Of a stretch of DNA of 64,000 nt, positions 31,001 to 40,000 are shown in pieces. The notes under the pieces are model-generated. The model did no database searches and was not told the origin of the DNA. It saw only the letters and a program-made list of their open reading frames with translations. Within the stretch, counting starts at the first letter, position 1. Every line of letters begins with the position of its first letter. Location: positions 206,460 to 270,459 of the forward strand of contig NZ_JAUXVR010000044.1 in the NCBI RefSeq assembly GCF_030680395.1. Direction: 5' to 3'. The stretch comes from Methylobacter sp. Its GTDB lineage: Bacteria; Pseudomonadota; Gammaproteobacteria; Methylococcales; Methylomonadaceae. The position numbers and the translations under genes are program-made.

Positions 31001-34000
31001 TTGTTAATCACGCTCCCCGCCTGCGTTCCATTTCCAAACAAAGCAGTACGGATCGTATCGGCATCGCTATTGACAATATTGATGTTGTTCCAACCACCGC
31101 CATTTTCTCCTTTTTGGGTCGTCGAATACACAGACAGAAAGTCCAGTAGAGCCTGATCTTGTTGGTTGGCGCCACTGCTGTTACCAGGGCTGCCATTGGT
31201 GTTGTCGATATTCGGGTTGCGCAATAGCCCAGCCAGGTATTGGGCATTGGCTAAATCCCATTGCTGGCTTTTGTAGGCTCCTTTATCGGGTACGCTCCCT
31301 AGTTCGCTGTCCTTATTTTTGTCAGGAATGATGCCCAAAATGACGTCCTTGCCGTTGACTCTGTCCTGATTACCGGACCCATTTTCTGTTTTTGAGATGT
31401 ACGCGGTATTGATGCCCAGGTTCAAAGCCACACCCAAAGGCCCGGTGCCGGCAAACAAGAGGCTGTTAGGCCTAACCACAGCGTCGTTTAGCGCGTGGTT
31501 GGCCTGCTGGCTTGCTACCATCAAGTCAAACACCCAACTGGTGCCGAACACATTGCCGCCTTTATCGCCGCCTGTTTGTAGATTCATCCAGCTGTTCACC
31601 CCTAACCGGGCATTGGTGGTTTGATAGCCGGTGCCGAGGCTGGCGAAAAACTGCAGCCAATGCGGCGCGTTGTAGGCGCTGAGCCAATCAATGGTAGTTT
31701 TTCGTTGGGCGTTATTGGCATCGGCTTCGATTTTGCCGTCTATGCCGTTGAGGTCGGTTTCACTTTGATAGCCCGCAGCGCGTAAGGCGTTTTGTCGAGC
31801 GGCCGCTCGTGCGGCCTCGATCTGCGCCTGCGTCGGGTTGTTGGCTGATAATAGTTTGAAGCTGCCAGGGACTTCTTCCAGTTTTACAGTTTTGTTGTTT
31901 GCGCCACTACCCGTGACGGTCGCCCGGTATTGGATTTCTACGATGTTGTTGCTATCTCGCCCTGTACCTATTGCTGAGGTATAGCGCACCACTGTCTCAA
32001 ACAACTTGAGTGCCTTTTGCTCATTGTCATCAAATTTACCGTCACCGACTTTGATTTCTTGCTCTGGCTTGCCACTAACCGAGTTGGTGGCGGCATAGCC
32101 CAAATACTTTAGGCGCTGTTCAACACGGGTAATGTCCAGAATGTTTTGGGCGTTCGTATCAACGCCGCCTTTTAGTTGAAATGCCAAGTAGCCGGGGTTA
32201 TCCAGCGGCCTGTCGCCAACAAAGGCATTAGGCGTGGAAGCATAGTCTTTGACGGTGATAGTGACCAGTCCTTTACCTGTCTCTGGATCGTTTGCCGCTT
32301 GCAAACGGTCTTTGAAATAAAAAATCAATCCCGCGAATTTATCCGCTAGGGTTTGCCCTGCGCGTAACTTTTCTATGTCGGACAATTCACTGGGTAAGTT
32401 CTTTACATCGGTAATGTTCGGCACAAAAAATAAAACACCACTATTTGTAAAATCTGCTGTCTCCGTACTTAGGGCATTACTGCTATACGCCGATTTGCGT
32501 GAGAGGATGCTGGGAATACCGGAAGCATTTACGTTGTTGGTCAAAAGCTTCATCGCAGGTGTTTCTGCAAGCCTGCCCGTAAATAAGTTTAATTGTTGTT
32601 GATCTAATGAGAAATCATGCAGTTCTTCCATTCTAGTAGTAATAAGCCCGTATTCTTCCTCGTTCAGTTTATCAAAGGGCAGTTTGGCACTTGCCTCGGT
32701 CAGCAAGCCTTCCCGCACCAATAATTGCCGCGCAGCCAGTTCTTTGAGATCGACACCGATCACGTCGCCCATACGGCCTTCGACGCTGGCGTTGATCCAT
32801 TCGGGATCGAACGCGGTGCCTATCGTCCCTCTGAATTCGCTACCGGGATTGGCGATGCTCTGCTCGGCATTGGGAGTATCGATCAAGCTGATGTGCTTGC
32901 GCAAACGGTCCTGGTCGGTCTGGGCCAGGGTTGCTGCAATCAGGGCTTTGACATCCCAGGCATGGCTTTGGCTGGGCTTTTGGCTTAAAGACTCCTCGCT
33001 CAGGAGGTTGCCGCTATAAGTGCCTTTCAATTGGCCGATCAGGACTTTACCGTCTTCGGACAGGCTGAGGTTGACGATGCCGTAGCCGTCCAGCGGCAAG
33101 GTGGCGCCCAAGTATTCGGGGCTGCCTTCTCTGCCGAACGGGTCTTTAACGATGCCGAGTTTGCCGCCGACCGCCACTTTTTTAGCGGAAGCCGAGCCGC
33201 CCACGGCCAGCGGCGGGCCGGACGGGGTGAATACGAAGCTCGGCGCTTCGTACATGGCCTTCCAGTAAGGATCCAGGAAGTGGTAGTTGTCGTCGGAGAC
33301 GATCGCGTATTCGACGCCGTCTTGTTCGACCAGTACCGCGCTTTGCGCCCTCTGGATGTCCAGGCGGTCTATGGTGATTTTATCGGTCGGTTGCGACAGG
33401 GGAATGGCCTCCAGCTTGGCGCCGGTGATCTTACCGTCGGCATCGCGGGTCAAGGTGAGTGTGGACAGGCCGCGGTTGTAATCGGATACGTTGGCGACCA
33501 GGTAACGGTTTTCATCGCGGGTGGCGGTGATGACTTGCGGGGTTTTGCCGCTCAGGCTGTCGTTCGGCAGGCTGGCTTGGATAGGCGGGGCAATGGCGCC
33601 GGTTTTAAAGTTAAAGGTTTTAAAGTCCAATATGAGGATGTTGCCCCGATCAGTCGTATTAGGGCTAAGCGATACGGTATTGGACATTTGCGGCATGGCA
33701 ACCACGAGGGTCTGCCCATCCGGCCCAGCGGTCATGCCTGCTACGCCGAGTTTGCTGTTCTCTATGCCGGTGCCTTGGATAGATTTAAAGGTTTTGTAGG
33801 TGCTGCTGCCGGGATTGGTATCCATCGCATACAGCTGGTTGTTGCCGGCACCGTTGCCATAGCTTTGGCCTTCACCGACTATCAGCAGGCTACCCACCGA
33901 TGCCAAGCTGACGATGTTTTTACCGCCTTGTATAGGAATGCTGTCTATGAGTTGGAAGGTGAGCAGGTCGATTTCATAGATGACGCCGGTGCCTGCCACG

Positions 34001-37000
34001 TAGGCGCGGCTTAGGTCGGTGGAAAAGGCGATGGGTTGGACTTTGTTGCCGGTGAGGTAGACGCTACTGTTATTCGGTTTATTTTTAAAGTCTATGGCTT
34101 GCCCTGTGCCGATTTTGTTGACTAGGTTGACTTGAGCGACGCTTATGGTTTTGTTTTCCCGGAAGAATTCGATGCCGGTGCGGGTCAGTGTCGCTGCCAT
34201 GTCCGCCTTGGGCGTGATGCGGGCGGTGTTGCCTGCAAATTCTATCGGTGCAACGCCGGGCAGGAAGCCGGGGATGATGCGCACCAATTGCCAGCTGACG
34301 CTGCCGACAGCGAAGACTTTGCCGTCTTGGGTCTCTAATTTTGAGGTTTCGACTCTTATTACACCGCTGGTTGCACCACCAAGTTCTTGCACATCAATGT
34401 GTATGCCATTGGCAAACAGGGCGCGCAGCATGATTTTACCCGTTAACTGGCCGGGATTGGTGTTGTCAACGGTGATGGTAACGGTACCGGCGCCATTCGC
34501 TGCCGCACCGGTGATGTTAGGCACGACGACGTTACCGTAAGGGGTCATTACGGGCGGCAATTTGGCGCTGGTGTTGATGACCGGCGGTTCGTTGACTTTG
34601 GGAATAACTATATCTGCAAACTGGGGTACGCCAAAGTGGTAGCTGGAGGCTGTTCCCATGGTCGCCATAGTGGCGACGATGCCGATCATGTTGGAGGTGA
34701 TCCCTATGGGCAGCACTGTGCTGCCAAAGCTCATGGTAAGGCCAACCGACCCAGCAAAGGTCATTGAGTCGCCGATGCCGACTGTGAGCTCGAACGGGCT
34801 GCTGATAACCCCCGGCAATTTTTTGTACACCATGTACTCGCCGGAGGCATCCAAACCGCCATACGGGGGACTGGCGGTTTTGGCGATGGCATTGCCGCCC
34901 GCATCCAGGCTGATAAAGCCGTTATCGACTACCCACCAGGTATCTTGGTAAATGAGGTTTGTGGCCGTACTGCCTTCCGCAAGCACTTTGCCTTTGCGCA
35001 GGAACCAGACTTCATCCCCGGCTTGCGCGGCGATGCCGTTTTGCACGGGGATGGCGAGTTGCAGCGGGTAAGCGGTGGTGGAACTGCCGACGTTGAGCGT
35101 GAAGGCGCCGACGGCTTCGAGTCCGCCGGGCTGGGCGGCAAAGATGGCTGTGCTTGGATCTATAGTGGCTAAATCAATACGGCTGATGGCTACCGGGGTA
35201 TCCTGTTTCAATGCACCTGCGCCGATCAAGACGGTTTCCCCGGTTTCGGCGCTGATGGCTGCGCCTTCATGGGCATTAACGGCAATCGTTTGCGGCGTCG
35301 CGGTGGCAGGGTCGTTATCGGTGGTTTGCGCGGTTTGTACGGACAGCTTGATGTCGCTTTGGCCGATCACTTGTTCGCTGACGGTGCCGTAGGCGTCGAC
35401 CACGCTGCCCAAATGGACGATGGAAACGGTGACTTGGCCGCTACGTAATGCGGTGATTAAGCCGTTATCGCTGACGCTGGCGATGCTGTCATCGGAAACG
35501 ATATAGCGGGTGCCGCTAAACACGGCAGGTATGGCCGCATAGATGTAAGTGGTGATTTCACCGGTATCCAGATCTACATACTCATCTATTGTCTCTGGAC
35601 TACCTGCAAATGCGGTTTGGCTGGCTTCGTGAACATCTGAATTGAGTCCGGTATTGGGATCGGTCACATGGACTTTCAACTGCCGGGTGCTTCCTGGAAT
35701 TAGGGTCAATGTGCCGGGATAAACATCGGGGGTTACTGTCAATGATGCGCGGGTATCGGTGAGTTCGCCGGTTTGCGGATCGAGCTGCCCTGGCTGCGCG
35801 GCGTTAATGGCCGCAACGGTGCGGATGGTGTAGGTTTGTTGCTGGGCGTCCGTTGCTGAACGGCTAAGGCTGATCAGTCCTGCGCCTGCGGCTTTGGCGC
35901 TAACCAAGTCGCGGGCATCGTCGATAGTGATCGCAATAGCCCCAACTTTGCCCAATGGGCTAAGATCCAGGGTATTAAGGGTCAGGTAGTCGCCGGAACC
36001 GGCGGTTAAATCAACGTCTTGTTCATCGGCAAAGTCGCCCACGGCATGGATGCGGGTGCCTTGGCCGGTTTGCATGTTGATCAGATCGGCCAGGTTGGTG
36101 ATGCGGATGGAGGTCAATGCCGCGCCGCTGACGTTCACATTCAACTCGATAGGCGCACCCAAAGCATAGCCGTCATCGGCTTGCAAGGTGATCGTGGCTT
36201 GGCCTGCGTAGCCGGCTTCCGGGGTGAAGATCAGGCTGCTGCCGTCCCGGCTGAGTTTGGCGCTGCCGTGCGTTGCGTTAATGACGCGCAGGAAAACGCT
36301 ATCGCCCTCAATATCCTCGGCAATGGCACTGACGCTCATTTTTGTGGCAAGGTCGGTGTGGGTTTTGCCTTGCGGTAAGTCGGTAACAGCGGTGGGGGCC
36401 AGATTGGCTTTGAAGCCGTAGTTAGCATAGAGCAGTTGTCGGTCTGCGGCGTTGGTTTGTCCATCGCCGTTGAGGTCGCCTGCGGGATTGCTGTCTAATG
36501 CATTTTGCTGCCACGCTTCGCTGTCTGCGCCGTCGACATTGCCGTCGCGGTTCAAGTCTCCTGCGACGCTGATGCGTACGCTGGCTGCGCCGGCGCCGTT
36601 TATGCGGATAAGTTTGGCGCCTGCTTCGGTCACCCGCACGAGCAAGGTGTTTTTGCCGTTCACGGTGGCGTTGCCGATCAGCGTTGCGCCGGTGACTTCG
36701 ATGTTGGCATCTGCCGGTAGTTCGGTTTCCAGCGCATAAACAATCGCGCCTTGCGCACCGGGGCTATGCACGGTTGAAGCAAGCTCTGAGTCACGGACGT
36801 TAAAAGCCAAGGCGGTGCCATTTTGGACCAGTTCGCCCGTCCATTGGTTGGCGCTGCTGTCGCCCAGCCAATTGACCGCCGCGCCAAACTTGGCGGTTAT
36901 GGTGTCGGTAAACAGTTTGCCTTGGCTATCGTAGGCCAACGGCGTGCCCAGATCGTTACTGTTAAGGTTGCGTACCAAAGCGAGGCGGCCTTGTGCATCG

Positions 37001-40000
37001 TAACGGTAGACGGTGCTGACCGTCTCGCCTTGGGCATCGGGGCCGGTGACGCGGCTGATGCGGCCTTGGCTGTCGCGTTGGATTTCGACGCGTTGCGTAA
37101 CATCGCCGGTGACTGCGGCAATACCGGCATCGGAAACCAGCCATTGCGCGCCATCTTGGAAGGTGACGGCGGAAATTTTGCCTTGCGCATCTAGTTCATA
37201 TCGGCTGCCGTCGGGCGCAATCAGGGTGTATGAGCTCGGCACCCACGGCAGGCCTGTCGTTTGATCATAAAGATGACTGCCTTGGCGCATCAAGTTTTCT
37301 TTTGCATTGTCGGCTACGCTGGTATGGGCTTGCAACTGCCAGCCTTGTGAGTCGCTGAACTCAGGGTGGAATACTTGCGGTGCGTTTGGATCCTGGCCTA
37401 GGCGTTCGCTGTTTGTGCTCAGGGTGAAGCTTAGACTGAGCATTTTGGCTGTGGCTTCCGACAGGTTTTCAGGGATTTGCAGCCAGACGCGTGCGCCTTC
37501 CTGCCACGATGCGGTTGCGCCGCTATCCGTTGTGGTGGGCTGGTCGGTGGTCAGTTGTGTGTCCAACAGGGCTAGCTGCCAGTTGCCCAAGTCGCCGGTC
37601 TGCTGGTTGTTTGCCGTTGTATCGATGTTGCGGTTAAAGGCTAACGTATGACCGGCAAGCTGGTAGCTGTTGTCGGTAACGGTCAGCGTACTTAAGTCTT
37701 TTTGCGCGGTGTCGATGATGATGTGCGCTTCAATTTCTGTAGTGCGGCCGACCAGATCCCACGCCGATAGACGCAATTGATAGACGCCGTTGGCGAATTT
37801 GGACGGGGCTATGCTGATCAGGTCTAGTTGTCGATCAATGCTGACCGCGGCATCGTCATGCTCGGCCAGCGTCTGCCAGGCGTCGCTGCCAGCCGGGGCT
37901 ATTTGCAGTTTGTAGCCCATCAGTTGCTGCTCAACTAAACCGGCTTTCAAGGCTGTAATTTGACTAATTTCCACCGGCTTGGTGGCGGCTGTCGCACCGC
38001 TTAGCTTATCCGTCCATGCCAACAGCGGCGCTGCGGTATCGGCCGGGTTTTTGACGCGCACGGTATGGGTTTGGCTGCTGACAAAACCATCGCGGTCTGT
38101 TGCAGTGACGCGTACTTCAATCAAGCCGGGCTGGGTGGGCAGGAGTTTCATGCGCCCTGCACTATCCAGCGCTACGGTCTGCCAAGTATCGGCAGCGCCT
38201 AAGCCGCTGCCGCGCACTTCGGTGACAATGCCGGCGATACCGCTCCAGGCATCGGCCCTGACGCTGGCGATGACGGTTTGGCCGGGTAGCGCCGGTGTGC
38301 TTGGCGTCGTCGACACGGTGATTTTGGGCTGGTTGGCCGAGGCTTCCGCCACGACACGCAAGGTGAAGGTTCTGGCGGTGATGTTTTTACCGTCGCTGAC
38401 TTTGGCGGTGACGGTAAAGTCGCCGATCTGCCCTGGGCCTGGAACCCAATTGAGACGGCGCGTTTGCGCATCGTAACTTGCTCCTTCCGGCAGGTTGGCG
38501 AAGCTGACTACTAACGCTGCGGTTTGTTCCGCGCCGTCCGGGTCGGTTGCGCTGATGCCGTTAGGGTTGGCAGCCGCGCCCAATTCAACCGGCAAGCTTA
38601 AAGTTTGCCCGATAACCAGCGCGTGATTGGTCGCGGTCAGTTGGGGCAGACGGTTAGTATCGAATACCCGTACTTGCACGGTTTGCGTGGTCGTCGCATT
38701 GCCATCGGTCGCCTGGAAGGTAAAGCTGTAGGGATGGTCGTTTTCAATGGCACTGTTAACGACGTTTTGATCGGGCGTCCATTCAAAGTAGCCGGTGGCA
38801 CTGTCAAAGACCACGCCGGACGGCGTGGTGCTGTCGTAAACCAGGCTCATGCTGATGGCGTCGTTATCGGCATCGAAGCTGCGCAGGGTGAAATTGACGG
38901 TCTGGCCTTCGTTGACCAGTTGTAACGGCATCGGCAGCAGACGAGGCGTCTGGTTGACGTTGGCGACATTGACTTCGAAGCTGCGCTCGAACTGGGCCGC
39001 GCCGTCACTGCCGCGCACGGTGAAGCGCCATTGTCCGGCGGTGCCGGTGTTGCTGTCTTGCGCGGCAAAGGTATCCGGCGTCCATCGGAGTACGGCGAGG
39101 TTGCCGTTGCTTGCGCTCGGCACATCCAGGATCATGCCGCGCGGCAGGCCGGTCGTCGCCCAATCGATCAGGTCGGCATCGGTATCCCGGCCGAACAGTT
39201 CTATCGTGAGCGGCACGCCTTCTGAGGCATTGAGTTGGATGGGGGCGGTAGCGCCAGTATCTGTAACTTGCGAGCCGTTGACCTGTACGCCCAGCATTTC
39301 AGGCGCGGCATTGGCTGCGCGCACGACGACGCGCACGGTATGCTTGGTCACGTTGGGCACAGGGTTCTCAGGTTGCACGTAGCCTGCATTTTCAGGGGCA
39401 AGGCCACTGTCGGTGACGACCAGCTCAATATCGCGAGAACCGATGTCATCGACTGTCGGTGTCCAGATCAGGGCGGCATGACCGTATTGGATGGCTTCTT
39501 GTATTTCAGCACCCACGGGGAGGCCGTTGGCGCTCCAGGTCAAGGCGTCCTGATCCATATCGTTTGCCAGCAGCGCTACGCTCAACGGTTGGCCTGCGAC
39601 GGCGACGACTTGGCGCGGCGCGGTAATGACCGGCGCTTCGGTCTCGCTGCGCACGGTCAGGACGAAGCTCTTGGCTTGGGTGAGCACGCTATTATTGGCC
39701 GTCTGTCCTGAGCCTGTCGAGGCCTGTCCTGAGTCCAATCGAAGGGGATCGCCATTATCCTGCGCAACCACCGTTATGGTGTAATCGCCACGGTCGTTTG
39801 CGCCCGGCGCAAAGCTGATCACGCCGGAAGCTGTCCCGTTGTTGGACGGATTTTGGGTGTAGGTAGCAAATCTCGGCAAGCCTAAGATGCTGACCTGGAT
39901 AGGATTGCCGTCTGCGTCAACCACCGATACGGGGATTTCGATCACGCTGCCTTTGTCGACAAAGGCATTGCTGATGTCGCCGATGTCCGGCGCTCGGTTG

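Noticed and set aside
33031..34014. Long plus-strand ORF (327 codons) opposite the giant gene
   Set aside because: It mirrors the codon structure of the minus-strand giant frame, has no recognisable domain and no ribosome binding site; so do many other plus-strand ORFs between 25 and 59 kb.
37000..37200. Rhs-type toxin from YD-like repeats
   Set aside because: Only a few YDAQGRL-like motifs are present, without the Rhs core or a toxin tip.
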